Source: Oceanobacillus sp. HTM 045 (GTDB taxonomy: Bacteria; Pseudomonadota; Alphaproteobacteria; Rhodobacterales; Rhodobacteraceae). From it: a stretch of DNA of 64,000 nucleotides. A program made the position numbers and the translations under genes. This document shows positions 24,506-33,368 of this stretch, one piece after another; position 1 is the first letter of the stretch, and every line of letters begins with the position of its first letter. The DNA lies in the NCBI GenBank assembly GCA_009733745.1, contig WNWL01000004.1, positions 436,001 through 500,000 of the forward strand, given 5' to 3'. The notes beneath the pieces are model-generated. The model did no database searches, was not told where the DNA came from, and was given only the letters and a program-made list of their open reading frames with translations.

Positions 24506-26445
24506 CCGTTCTCCTCCAGGTACCGCCGCTTCGCCTCCGCCTGCCGGCCGAGGTCGCGCACCATCTGGCTGATCGCCGCCTCGTCCGACGAGCCGGCGTA
24601 GCGGAACTCGCTGTCGGCGTAGCGGTTGATCTCCTGGATCACCATCTCCGGCGTGATCGGCTTCGCCAGCTCGGCGATCATGTTCTTCTTGGTCTCGTAG
24701 TCCTTCGCGAGGAACAGCGCCGGGTCCTCCATCCACTCGTCCGGCAGCTCGAAGTCCATCGCGCGCACCTTCACCGCGTCGGTGATGTTCTTGATCGCGC
24801 GGCCGGTGAAGCGCTCGTCCGCTTCCTGGATCGCCTTCAGGTAGGTGCCCATCTTGGCGATGGTGTCGAGTTCGCCGATCCGGCCCTCGACCTGCTCCCA
24901 GACCTTCACCAGCCCCGGCTCCTTCGGCTGCGAATGCGCCTCGTAGGAGGCCGCGACCGCCTTGCGGATCTCCTGCGCGGCGTAAAGCTCGTGCTCGCCG
25001 ACGGGGATGTCGTGGTTCCGGCCCAGCAGCAGGTGCAGGATGTCGATATAGTCGTCCCGCGTCTGCGGCCCGTCCACCAGGAACCGCGCGCCGGCGCGCT
25101 GGCGCAGCGCGTCGTCCACGTTCTCCGGGTAGTTCGAGAACATCCCGAAGGTGCAGTTGCCCCGCACCACCGTGTTCGCCCCGGCGAAGCTCTCCATCAG
25201 CACCGCCGTGATCTCCTGCTGGCCCGCGGAGGACTGGCGGTCGCCGCGCTTGCCCGCGATCTGGTCGATATCGTCCACCGTGCCGAAGCCGATCACATGC
25301 GGGTCCAGCACGCTGCGAATGAAAGCCTTCGCGTTCTGAGCCGACTTGCCCTGGTAGCTGTCGATCGACTCGGTCGAGAGGTTGGCGTAGCGGAACGGGT
25401 AGCCCGCGTTCTGGCAGTACTCGTTCAGCAGACCCGCCATCATCTGGATCAGCGTGGTCTTGCCGGTGCCGGGCTTGCCGTCGCCCATGAAGGTGAAGAT
25501 GAACCCGCCCAGTTCCGCGAACGGGTTGAGCTGGCGCTGGAAGTCGTAGGCCATCAGCATCTTGGCGAGCTTCAGGCTCTGGTACTTGGCGATGTGGTTG
25601 CCGACGACCTCGTGCGGCTTCTTGAAGGTCATCACCAGCGTGGAGGACCGCGCCCGGCGCGCGGGCGAGAAGCCGTCTATCGTGAAGTCGTCCGACTCGA
25701 CCCGGTAGCTGACCGCGGTGAAGGGTTCCAGCCGCGCGGCATTGCGGACGCGGGCCGAGATCTCCTCCATCAGCAGCTCGCAATAGGCCATGATCGCGGG
25801 CACCAGGTCCTCGTCGTCCCGCGCGTGGTCGGCGAGGACATGCTCCAGCTCCCAGAGCGCGCCCTTCAGGCCCAGCGCGGGGTTCTCGGTCAGCACTTCC
25901 TTGACCTCGTCGAGCTTGACCTCCCGGTCCCCCGCCTCGCCCGCGTGGTTCGAGAGAAGGAAGGTGGTCATGTTGGCGAAGACATGCATCGCGATCAGCG
26001 CCGCGGCGGTCAGGTACTCGGAAAACTCCTGGCTCTGGCCGGGGTCCATCCGCCCCTCGCGATTGAGCCGGATCAGCTCGCCCAGCCGGGTCTGCTCCTC
26101 GTACTGGTTCACGACCGCGTTGCAGACCGCCAGCGACCGGCGCAGCGCCTGCAGCACCGTCGCCTGCCGGGCGGAGATGAGCGGGTCGTCGTCGTCCGCG
26201 TCCTCGATCCGCTCGACGATCGAGACCACCGCGGGCCGCAGCCGGTTCCGTGCCGCCAGCCCCGGCGTGGTAGAGCGGAACGCCCGCCGCCCGGGAATGT
26301 CGCTCCGCCCGGCCGAGACCGTCTCGGCCGCCGGCTTGGCGATCCGCGGCGCGTGGTCGAACCCTTCGAGGAGCTGGAAGGCGGTCTTGTAATGCGCCCG
26401 GATATCCTGCTCACGAAGCTCCATGAGGTTCTTGGAGGTGGTCAT
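24502..26445 (-). CDS. AAA+ ATPase of an uncharacterised operon
   Basis: 647 residues. Walker A is GKPGTGKTT (about 330), a Walker B-like segment is VIGFGTVDDIDQI, a sensor-1 region follows in CTFGMFSNYPENVD, and RQRAGARF provides an arginine-finger candidate. The first 300 residues are a helical extension not known to me. The architecture suits a protein-remodelling AAA+ machine. It is followed by coupled genes for small membrane proteins, a DUF6638-like protein and DUF1523, and preceded by two minus-strand genes after a 0.5 kb gap. The ribosome site before the ATG at 26445 is weak. Confidence 0.88.
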   Translation of the reverse strand: MTTSKNLMELREQDIRAHYKTAFQLLEGFDHAPRIAKPAAETVSAGRSDIPGRRAFRSTTPGLAARNRLRPAVVSIVERIEDADDDDPLISARQATVLQALRRSLAVCNAVVNQYEEQTRLGELIRLNREGRMDPGQSQEFSEYLTAAALIAMHVFANMTTFLLSNHAGEAGDREVKLDEVKEVLTENPALGLKGALWELEHVLADHARDDEDLVPAIMAYCELLMEEISARVRNAARLEPFTAVSYRVESDDFTIDGFSPARRARSSTLVMTFKKPHEVVGNHIAKYQSLKLAKMLMAYDFQRQLNPFAELGGFIFTFMGDGKPGTGKTTLIQMMAGLLNEYCQNAGYPFRYANLSTESIDSYQGKSAQNAKAFIRSVLDPHVIGFGTVDDIDQIAGKRGDRQSSAGQQEITAVLMESFAGANTVVRGNCTFGMFSNYPENVDDALRQRAGARFLVDGPQTRDDYIDILHLLLGRNHDIPVGEHELYAAQEIRKAVAASYEAHSQPKEPGLVKVWEQVEGRIGELDTIAKMGTYLKAIQEADERFTGRAIKNITDAVKVRAMDFELPDEWMEDPALFLAKDYETKKNMIAELAKPITPEMVIQEINRYADSEFRYAGSSDEAAISQMVRDLGRQAEAKRRYLEENG

Positions 26446-26947
26446 GGTCTAACGGCCCTTGCTGATGAAATTCTTCGAGACATGCCGGAATGTGCGTGTG
26501 GCGGCGATTGCGTGAAGGAAGAGGCGCTGTCCCGCGACTGGTCTCCGCCAGCGATCACCCGCCGCCCTTTAACGTTCCTCGCCGGCCACCCGTCTCGCCC
26601 GGCTTCAAGCCGGGCGGCGCCCGACCCTGCTCCGGGCCTTGCGCGGCCCCACAGGGGCCACGGTCCCCTGCGCAGCCACGGGAGGGCGCTTGTTGGATGG
26701 CTCAAGCCGACCGGATGTCGATGCTTCAGGGTGCGCCGCCCTTCTCTCCGACCATCGCCGGCGCAGCCGGTCTGGTGCGGAAGGGGCTTCGCACTGCTGG
26801 GACGAATGGCGGAGCCTTCGTGCGCGAGGGACACCCCCCCGAAACCCGCCCGGAATCCAGCGTTAACACTTTTCCCCAACGAATCCAGATACTTGGCCGG
26901 GTTGCAACCTTGCAACCACCCCTGCCGCCAAGTTTCCACCCGCCCAC
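26446..26947. other. 0.5 kb gene-free gap inside the AAA+ gene run
   Basis: No supported gene. The left half is rich in strong inverted repeats: a perfect 9-bp palindrome GCCCGGCTT-c-AAGCCGGGC (26597-26615) and nested GGCCCC/GGGGCC pairs near 26645-26680. The part nearest the ATPase start presumably carries its promoter. A GTTAAC lies at 26861-26866. Confidence 0.5.
26597..26615. repeat. REP-like palindrome
   Basis: A perfect 9+9 inverted repeat with a single-base loop, followed by more GC-rich inverted repeats. It could terminate the upstream pair of genes or be an extragenic palindromic element; no T-tract is present. Confidence 0.45.
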
Positions 26948-28075
26948 TCATGCCGCCATCACCACCCCGTCGTCGCCGACGACGTAGGTCTGGAGCCCCG
27001 GTATTCCCGCCGGCTCGCGGTGCATCAGCACCTGGTAGGCGCGGTGCGGCAGGATGAGGCCGCGTTCCAGTGCGGTGACGCCCGCGTCCACCGCCTCCGG
27101 GTCGAGATGGTCGATGTCGTAGACCTCCGTATCGACCGAGGAGAACAGCCCGGTGGAGCGCGTCTCGGTCCGCTTCGAGATCAGGCTCTCCACGGTCCAG
27201 CTCAGCGCCCAGTCCAGCCCCGGCGGCGCGTCCGCCTCGGCCAGCACCTCGGCCAGCAGGCCGGACTGGCGGGTGAAGGCATTGCTCCGCATCGGTCCGA
27301 TCTGGATCCGGCGGAACAGCTTCGGGTGGATGTCCGGGAAGTCGGCGTCGAACCCGCGCGCGATGGTCAGCAGCTTCAGCTCCGAGATCGACTGCGCCAC
27401 GAGGTGGTTCTGCACAGCCGGCCAGCGCCGCTCGTCATGGCCGAGCGCGGTCTTGCCGGTGTCCTCCAGGATCATCAGGTAGAGCATCGGCAGGTTCCGG
27501 GCGCTGTCGTAGACGCCCCAGTGCACGAGGTAGCGCCGCCGGTAGTTGCCCTTCACGTTGCCGAGCCAGATGATCTCCGGGTCGTTCTGCGCGAGGAACA
27601 GGTCCCCTTTCGCCAGCCGCTCGTAGTAGACCCGCTGGCTCATCGCGTATTGCAGCCGCCGGGGCGGGGTGCGCTCGCGCAGGATGTGGTCGACGATCTG
27701 CCGGCGGAGCTGTTCCGCAGAGGGCAGTCGGTCGAGATGCCTGTCGATCTGCGCCCGGTCCACCGCCATCTGCATCAGCTCGCGATAGACCGGGAAACCG
27801 CTCTCCACCTTGTCGATGTCGAGCTGGTCGGGCAGGTGCTGCGACAGGTGCCCGGCCATCAGGTACTTGTAGGAGAGCGCGTCGAAGGTCCAGGCCAGCC
27901 GTCGCAGGTAGACCGCGATCAGCTCGATCTGCTGCTTGCCCGCCTCGCCCATCGGCCCGGGCCAGTCGGGCGCGGCCTTCGTCACCGCGCCGAGATGCGC
28001 GATGATCCGCCGGAACTTGGCGAAGTAACGGCGCACCACGTCGCCGTCCTTCAGGGTCTGATGATCGTCCCGCAT
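26948..28075 (-). CDS. unknown soluble protein of the AAA+ gene run
   Basis: 375 residues, no signal or membrane segment, mixed helical composition. No family recognised. A conserved-looking core includes VHWGVYDSARNLPMLYLMILEDTG and FPDIHPKLFRRIQIGPMRS. It lies 23 bases after the coiled-coil protein gene, on the same strand, so the two are cotranscribed; the AAA+ gene follows after 502 bases. By association it may be an adaptor or substrate of the ATPase, but this is inference only. Confidence 0.72.
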   Translation of the reverse strand: MRDDHQTLKDGDVVRRYFAKFRRIIAHLGAVTKAAPDWPGPMGEAGKQQIELIAVYLRRLAWTFDALSYKYLMAGHLSQHLPDQLDIDKVESGFPVYRELMQMAVDRAQIDRHLDRLPSAEQLRRQIVDHILRERTPPRRLQYAMSQRVYYERLAKGDLFLAQNDPEIIWLGNVKGNYRRRYLVHWGVYDSARNLPMLYLMILEDTGKTALGHDERRWPAVQNHLVAQSISELKLLTIARGFDADFPDIHPKLFRRIQIGPMRSNAFTRQSGLLAEVLAEADAPPGLDWALSWTVESLISKRTETRSTGLFSSVDTEVYDIDHLDPEAVDAGVTALERGLILPHRAYQVLMHREPAGIPGLQTYVVGDDGVVMAA

Positions 28076-28098
28076 GCCGGCCGCCTACCGGGGCCGGA

Positions 28099-29190
28099 TC
28101 ACTGCCCGGCCGCGCCGTAGAGGTTCTTGTCGTGCTTCTCGACGATCTTGGCGAAGCGCCGCGCGAAGCGTTCGTCCGACTTGGCCTTCTCCTCCAGCAC
28201 CTTGCGGGCAAAGACCATGTGGTCCTCGTGCTTCTCCATCATCTCCGCCATGCGCTGGTTGGTCGCCGAGCCGATCGCGGCCATCGCCGCCTGCGCCTCC
28301 TGGTCGGTCTTGACGCCGATCTCGTTGATCCGGTGCGCCACGTCCTGCTGCTGGGCGGTCTTGAGCGACTTGGTCAGGGCGTCGTAGAGCACGACCCGCT
28401 GCTTGGTGTCCGTCTGCAGCTTGTTGATCAGCACCATCTGCGTCGCCGCCTGGTTCTGCAGGCTGTCGACCCAGGACTTGCCCTTCTCGATGTAGCGCTC
28501 CAGCGTCTGGCTCTTGGCCAGCATCACCTGCTCCTGCTGCACCAGCTCGTTGTAGCCCTGGTTCAGCTCGGCCAGTTCCGTCTCCAGCTTGGTCCGCTCG
28601 GCCGCGTCCTGCTCCATGCCGATCCGGTTCTCCAACTCGATGATCTTCGGATCCAGCTCCATGATCTTCGCGCGGATCTGCTCCAGCTCGCCGACCACCG
28701 TCTCCCGCTCGGTCAGCGTGGCGCCGAGATTGCTGTCGACCCGGTCCTTGTGGTCGTTCAGCACGCCGAGCTGGCTCTGCAGGATGTTGATGATCACGTC
28801 CGACTTGGAGATCAGCTCCTGCAGCTTGTCGTCGATCGAGGCGGAGCGGATGCGCTCCTCCCGCATGCTCTCCGACTTGCCGCGCGAGAAGAACCCGACG
28901 AAGCTTTCCCACCCGGTCTTCTCGCGCAGCGCGTCGAAGTCGCGGGAGAACCCGGCGGTCACGTCGTCCAGCCCCATGATCAGCTCGGCGATGTTGGCGT
29001 TCATCGCCTCGGAATGGGCGTGCACGTCGTCCAGCGTGGCGTTCTCGATGTCGATGGAGGCCGCTTCCGGCGCGCCCTGTTCGATCTGCGTCCGCGCGCT
29101 CTCGATCCGCCCTGTCATCTCGGCGATCTTGCGCTGCGCTTCCTTGATCTCGCTCTCGGCGACCTTGATGGAACTGTCGAAATCGACCAT
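28099..29190 (-). CDS. long coiled-coil protein, distantly TelA-like
   Basis: 363 residues, highly charged and helical. Heptad-rich regions lie at about 5-40 and 115-260 (for example ELEQIRAKIMELDPKIIELE). The stretch ERYIEKGKSWVDSLQNQAATQMVLINKLQ recalls the TelA/KlaA family of toxic-anion-resistance coiled-coil proteins, but the match is weak and by eye. The start at 29190 has GGGAG ten bases upstream; an ATG 33 bases earlier is possible. It is the promoter-proximal gene of the run leading to the AAA+ ATPase and could be its scaffold or filament-forming partner. Confidence 0.75.
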   Translation of the reverse strand: MVDFDSSIKVAESEIKEAQRKIAEMTGRIESARTQIEQGAPEAASIDIENATLDDVHAHSEAMNANIAELIMGLDDVTAGFSRDFDALREKTGWESFVGFFSRGKSESMREERIRSASIDDKLQELISKSDVIINILQSQLGVLNDHKDRVDSNLGATLTERETVVGELEQIRAKIMELDPKIIELENRIGMEQDAAERTKLETELAELNQGYNELVQQEQVMLAKSQTLERYIEKGKSWVDSLQNQAATQMVLINKLQTDTKQRVVLYDALTKSLKTAQQQDVAHRINEIGVKTDQEAQAAMAAIGSATNQRMAEMMEKHEDHMVFARKVLEEKAKSDERFARRFAKIVEKHDKNLYGAAGQ

Positions 29191-29217
29191 TGGGCAAATC
29201 TCCCGAACCCGTGAATG

Positions 29218-29268
29218 CGGCAATCCCTATGTAGATTGCCGCGGGCCCATTTGAAACCGCCCAAATGG
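29218..29268. promoter_or_regulatory. two inverted repeats before the coiled-coil/AAA+ run
   Basis: CGGCAATC-(8)-GATTGCCG at 29218-29241 and CCATTTG-(8)-CAAATGG at 29247-29268 are both perfect, with identical loop lengths, and lie 28-78 bases before the start codon at 29190. They could be operators or 5'-leader hairpins of the operon. Confidence 0.5.
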
Positions 29269-29335
29269 CTCCGGGAGTGTCCGGGTGATACTTCTGTCCT
29301 CGTTCCGGGCCGCTTCCGGACCCGCGCCCCGGCCC

Positions 29336-29572
29336 TCACCCCGGAGGCGTGCGCGGCACGATCTTGCGGGCCGAGGTCGCGACCCCGCCGATCAGGTCGC
29401 GCAGCCGCGCCAGCAACAGGCGCGTGTCGCTGTCGATCCAGACCGCGCTTTCGCTCAGGTGCTGCTCGATGGCGTATTCCGCGTTGGCGAGAGGAAGCTG
29501 GATTCCCGACAGAAAGGCCGAAACGACCCCGGAATCCGGGCGGTCGGACGAGATGTGGTCCTGCTCGATCAT
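29336..29572 (-). CDS. small unknown protein
   Basis: 78 residues, acidic and helical, no signal peptide or membrane segment. No family recognised. The start at 29572 (ATG) is preferred over a TTG four codons upstream; the ribosome site is weak. It is on the same strand as the coiled-coil/AAA+ run, 145 bases upstream of it, and divergent from the receiver/ATPase genes, with an AT-rich promoter region between. Confidence 0.5.
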   Translation of the reverse strand: MIEQDHISSDRPDSGVVSAFLSGIQLPLANAEYAIEQHLSESAVWIDSDTRLLLARLRDLIGGVATSARKIVPRTPPG

Positions 29573-29632
29573 CGTCTGCCCCAATTTGACGTTTATTGGT
29601 TTCGTTCATACTCCCCATTGGTGCTTAACGGA

Positions 29633-29648
29633 GCGTAAACGCCATATG
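29633..29648. promoter_or_regulatory. 16-base motif shared with the chemosensory operon promoter
   Basis: GCGTAAACGCCATATG here matches GCGCAAACGCCATGTG at 34167-34182 at 14 of 16 positions. It lies in an AT-rich divergent promoter region with several CCAAT/ATTGG sequences. A common regulator site is the natural inference. Confidence 0.4.
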
Positions 29649-29750
29649 TCGTTTCTTCACCAATATGTAGAAGGCGACTGAGTCGGCCGCGCCGCAACGG
29701 CCCGGCCCCGGAATTCCGCCACGCCCGGAGGGCCGCGGCTTTGCCGGTCC

Positions 29751-29756
29751 TTAACC
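29751..29756 (+). promoter_or_regulatory. TTAACC, possible CtrA half-site
   Basis: TTAACC lies 52 bases before the start codon at 29809. CtrA of alphaproteobacteria recognises TTAA-N7-TTAAC or single TTAACC-type half-sites and controls motility and signalling genes. A similar site stands before the chemosensory operon. Six-base matches are weak evidence alone. Confidence 0.3.
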
Positions 29757-29808
29757 TCTGCATGCTGATCTCCGCCCCGATCGACCCGGTGAATGATCGG
29801 AGATGCAG

Positions 29809-31116
29809 ATGGCCAGCAGGGCGGAAGTGAACGCGCGGGCAACCCCCGCTACCGAAGATCCCGCAGTCGGGGATCGGGACAACCTGGCCGGGGCGGATCG
29901 CCCGGTCCGCTGCGTCCTGATGGATGCGGACGCGCAGGAGCGCCGGCAGTTCCGCCTCATGGCCCGCGAATGCGCGCGGCTCTACAGCTTCACCGAGACC
30001 GAAACGGTGGAGGAAACGGTCGAGATGCTCCGCGCCGAGCGGCCGGACGTCTGCATCGCCGCCGCATCGGCGGGCGACCATTCCGAACTGGCCACGCTCG
30101 TCTCCTCCGACCCGGACCTCGCGACGATACCCGTGATCGTGATCGCCGACGCGCCGGGCGAGGCCGCTGCCGTCGCGGCGATCCGTTCGGGTGCCACCGA
30201 CTACATCTCGCGCCCCGGCCTGACCGCGGCCCGGCTCGAACGCGCCACGGCAGAGGCGATCGCGCATTCGACGCGCCGCGGGAGCCAGTCCGCCCGCATC
30301 GCGGCGCTCAGCGAGGAGAACGCTATCCTCCGCGAGGGCACGCTGACCGAGCTCGGCCGCCTCAAGACCGACGTGCTGCGCCTGCTCGGGCAGAGCTGGA
30401 AGCTGATCGACGCGGGCGAGGGCGCCACGCCCGCGGCCCGCGGCGACCTCTCGCGCCTCACCCGCGCCGCGCTCGCCACCATCGACGACCTGACCCTCGA
30501 CGCCTCCGTCGGCGCGCGCGCGCTGCCGAGCGAGACGGTTTCGCTCGACGCGCTCCTTCGCGAGAGCCTCGATCCGCTGAAGGAAGCGGTGCTCGCCCGC
30601 GGCGCCCAGGTCCGCTCCGCCCCGCTGCCCGAAGCCCGCGGCGTGCGCGCCCATTTCCGGCTCCTGTTCGAGCAGCTCACGCTGCACGGCCTGCGCTTCT
30701 CCCGCCTCGGCCTGAAGCCGCTGATGGAGTTCGGCGGCGGCGTCGCCCGCGACGGAAGCTGGACCCTCTGGTACCGCGATTCGGGAATCAGCCTCGCCGC
30801 GCGCATTCAGAACGACAGCCGCGTGTTCGACGCCGACACGTCCGAGACCCCGGCCGGGGAGGCGGAACTGCCCGCGGTCTACGGCCTCTCCCTCTGCCAG
30901 CGAATCGTGGAACGCGCGGGCGGGCGCATGTCGATCTTCGGCGAGGCCGATGGCGGCTGCCGCATCGTCATGCGCTTCGCGTCAGCCGCCGCCGGGGCGG
31001 GCCGGACCGAGCCGAAGGCCGAAGAGGCTGGCACCGCACGCGAAGACCTCGCCTCTCTCGCCGCCGCCATCCCCAATGGCGCGGCCGGGGCGGGCAGCGC
31101 CGGAACGGTTTCTTAA
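29809..31116 (+). CDS. receiver-like/degenerate ATPase regulator, no phospho-Asp
   Basis: 435 residues. The first part (about 30-155) has a receiver fold, but the phosphoacceptor position is Ala (PDVCIAAASA, where its downstream paralogue has PDICIFDHRL). After a helical linker the C-terminal half resembles a histidine-kinase ATPase domain: G1-like YRDSGISL and G2-like YGLSLCQRIVERAGG, but the N-box Asn is replaced (FEQLTLHGLRF). Neither phosphotransfer nor ATP binding is expected to be normal. GGAG is six bases from the ATG at 29809 and adjacent to another ATG at 29803. Probably a protein-interaction regulator paired with the next gene. Confidence 0.8.
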   Translation: MASRAEVNARATPATEDPAVGDRDNLAGADRPVRCVLMDADAQERRQFRLMARECARLYSFTETETVEETVEMLRAERPDVCIAAASAGDHSELATLVSSDPDLATIPVIVIADAPGEAAAVAAIRSGATDYISRPGLTAARLERATAEAIAHSTRRGSQSARIAALSEENAILREGTLTELGRLKTDVLRLLGQSWKLIDAGEGATPAARGDLSRLTRAALATIDDLTLDASVGARALPSETVSLDALLRESLDPLKEAVLARGAQVRSAPLPEARGVRAHFRLLFEQLTLHGLRFSRLGLKPLMEFGGGVARDGSWTLWYRDSGISLAARIQNDSRVFDADTSETPAGEAELPAVYGLSLCQRIVERAGGRMSIFGEADGGCRIVMRFASAAAGAGRTEPKAEEAGTAREDLASLAAAIPNGAAGAGSAGTVS

Positions 31117-31199
31117 TCGGTGCTCCGTAGCGTTTCGCCGTCCGACGGCAGAAGCTGCGGATTTGGTTCAGTCCCGAATGAACGAGAAAGAGTACCGGT

Positions 31200-32384
31200 A
31201 TGGCCGCACAGCCCGCGTTCTCCGAACCAGATCCCGATCCGATCCCGAGACGCCGCGGCGGCCCGCCGTCCGTCCGGTGCCTGATCCTGGATGACGATCG
31301 GACCGACCGTCGCCTGATCCAGTCGGTCGCCCGCCGCTGCGAAACCGAGTTCACCTTCATCGAGTGCGAGACGATCACCGACGCGCTCGACCGGATGGCG
31401 GACGAGAAGCCCGACATCTGCATCTTCGACCACCGCCTGCCGGACGGGTCTGGCATCGGCCTGACCAACCAGCTCGTGCACGAGGCCCGCGCGGCGGACC
31501 TGCCGATCATCGTCACCAGCCACCTCTCCGGCGAGGAGATCGCGGTGGAGGCGATGCTCAACGGCGCGGTCGGCTTCGTCTCAAAGGGGCGGCTGACCCC
31601 GTCGCTGCTCGACGGCGCGGTCGCCGCCGCCTTCGAGGCCATCGGCAAGCGCCGCGACCTCGCGGGCCACGCATCCCACCGCCCGACCGACGACGAGTTG
31701 CGCGAGAAGACCCTCGGCAAGCTGGTCCGGGTCAAGCGCGACGTGGTGGATCTCCTGTCGACCGCGTGGAAGCTGATCACCGACCGGGCCGAGCCGAACG
31801 CCGACACCAAGGCCCCGCTGGCCGACATCTCCCGCCGCGCCGTCGGCACGCTCGACGATCTCGCCATCGACACCGTGACCACCGGCCCCTACCGCGCGGT
31901 CGAGACGGTCGATCTCGGCCAGGCGCTCCGCGAGGCGGTGGACCTGCTCCAGCCGGCGCTGCGCAAGCACGGCGCGCGGATGCGCGCCGACGTGCTGCCG
32001 GTGGTCCAGGGCGTGCACGACGAGTTCCGCCTGCTGTTCGAGCAGCTCATCCTCCACGGGCTCCGCTACGCGCGGAAAGGCTGCGAGCCGCGCATCGCCA
32101 TTGCCTGCGGCGAGGCCGGGCCCGATGGCTGGACGCTTGGTTACCGCGACAGCGGCGTGCCGATCAGCGACCGGGTGAGCCGCGACCGCGCAGAACTGGC
32201 GCAGGGCAGGGAGATCGGCGGCGCCGAGACCCCGCCCGCCTCCTTCGGCCTCTCGCTCTGCCAGCGCGTCGTCGAGCGCAACCGAGGGGAGCTGCGCGTG
32301 ACCCAGGAGAAAGGCACCGGCGCGATGAAGGTGCTGATGCGCTTCTCAACCCCCGCCCATCTCGCCGGCCGCAAGACGCACTGA
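31200..32384 (+). CDS. receiver domain fused to degenerate ATPase domain
   Basis: 394 residues, a paralogue of the preceding protein. The receiver (about 25-150) is intact in its key residues: acidic pocket LILDDDRTD, phosphoacceptor Asp77 in CIFDHRLPDG, and a Lys in GFVSKGRL. The C-terminal HATPase-like domain has the same altered N-box (FEQLILHGLRYAR), YRDSGVPISD and FGLSLCQRVVERNRG. There is no HisKA-type phosphorylatable His evident between. Phosphorylation by a partner kinase, possibly CheA encoded nearby, may control the C-terminal domain. It follows its paralogue by 83 bases. Confidence 0.82.
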   Translation: MAAQPAFSEPDPDPIPRRRGGPPSVRCLILDDDRTDRRLIQSVARRCETEFTFIECETITDALDRMADEKPDICIFDHRLPDGSGIGLTNQLVHEARAADLPIIVTSHLSGEEIAVEAMLNGAVGFVSKGRLTPSLLDGAVAAAFEAIGKRRDLAGHASHRPTDDELREKTLGKLVRVKRDVVDLLSTAWKLITDRAEPNADTKAPLADISRRAVGTLDDLAIDTVTTGPYRAVETVDLGQALREAVDLLQPALRKHGARMRADVLPVVQGVHDEFRLLFEQLILHGLRYARKGCEPRIAIACGEAGPDGWTLGYRDSGVPISDRVSRDRAELAQGREIGGAETPPASFGLSLCQRVVERNRGELRVTQEKGTGAMKVLMRFSTPAHLAGRKTH

Positions 32385-32549
32385 CCCGGCGCCGGGTCAG
32401 ACGCCGATCCCACAGGGCAGGCGCCCGTTCCGGCACCCGCCCGCGCGAGGCGCCGGCTTCACGCGTCCGCTCCCGCATTGCGGATTGCAATGCGGATTGC
32501 CATGCGCTGGCCGCGGGCGCTAGGGTGCCGCCGGTTTCCGGAGGCTCCC

Positions 32550-33347
32550 ATGCACGCGCTGTCCCTCACTGACGTCACGCTCCACTACCGCGACGACGGT
32601 CCCCGCGACGCGCCGGCGCTGGTGTTCTCCAACTCCCTCGGCACCGATCTGCGCGTCTGGGACAAGCTCCTGCCGCACTTCGCCAGCCGCTACCGCATCG
32701 TCCGCTACGACAAGCGCGGCCACGGCCTGACCACGCTCCCGGACACCGCCTGGAGCATGCAGGACAACGTCGCCGACCTCGCCGCGCTGCTCGACCATCT
32801 CGGCATCTCCGGCGCCGCGGTCTGCGGCCTCTCGGTCGGCGGCCTGATCGCCCAGGGCCTCGCCGCCGAACGGCCGGACCTGGTGAAGGTGATGATCCTG
32901 CAGGACACCGCCGCCCGGATCGGCAACGACGACATGTGGAACGCCCGCATCGAGGCGATCTCGAAGGCCGGCACCGTCGCCGTCCTCGCCGACCAGATCC
33001 TCGAGCGGTGGTTCTCCCGCGCCTTCCGCGCCGAGCCGGACGGCGAGTTCGCGCTCTGGCGCCAGATGCTCGTGCGCACCCCGGTCGACGGTTATCTCGG
33101 CATCTGCCGCACGATCCGCGACACCGACCTGCGCGAGTCCACCGTCCGGCTGAAACTCCCCACCCTCGCCCTCGTCGGCGCGGAGGACGGCGCAACGCCG
33201 CCCGATCTCGTGCGCGAGACCGCCGACCTGATCGACGGCGCCCGCTTCGAGATCATCCGCAATGCCGGCCACCTCCCCGGCGTCGAGCAGCCCGACGCCG
33301 TCGCTGCCCTGATGCAGGGCTTCCTCGCCGGGGCGGGGTATGCCTGA
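32550..33347 (+). CDS. pcaD: 3-oxoadipate enol-lactonase
   Basis: 265 residues of alpha/beta-hydrolase fold. Nucleophile Ser95 lies in CGLSVGGLIAQGLA, the acid is Asp in GAEDGATPP (about 213) and the base His241 in NAGHLPGVEQP. The overall sequence, including FSNSLGTDLRVWD and YDKRGHGLT, is that of PcaD, which hydrolyses 3-oxoadipate enol-lactone to 3-oxoadipate in the beta-ketoadipate pathway. No other pca gene is adjacent. GGAGG lies five bases before the ATG. Closely related esterases share this pattern, so the exact substrate is probable, not certain. Confidence 0.85.
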   Translation: MHALSLTDVTLHYRDDGPRDAPALVFSNSLGTDLRVWDKLLPHFASRYRIVRYDKRGHGLTTLPDTAWSMQDNVADLAALLDHLGISGAAVCGLSVGGLIAQGLAAERPDLVKVMILQDTAARIGNDDMWNARIEAISKAGTVAVLADQILERWFSRAFRAEPDGEFALWRQMLVRTPVDGYLGICRTIRDTDLRESTVRLKLPTLALVGAEDGATPPDLVRETADLIDGARFEIIRNAGHLPGVEQPDAVAALMQGFLAGAGYA

Positions 33348-33368
33348 CACCCCCCGGGGGACCGCCGG

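Noticed and set aside
26442-26987. Overlapping frames on both strands in the AAA+ run gap
   Set aside because: Neither has a ribosome site or a known fold, and the palindromes make a noncoding reading more likely.
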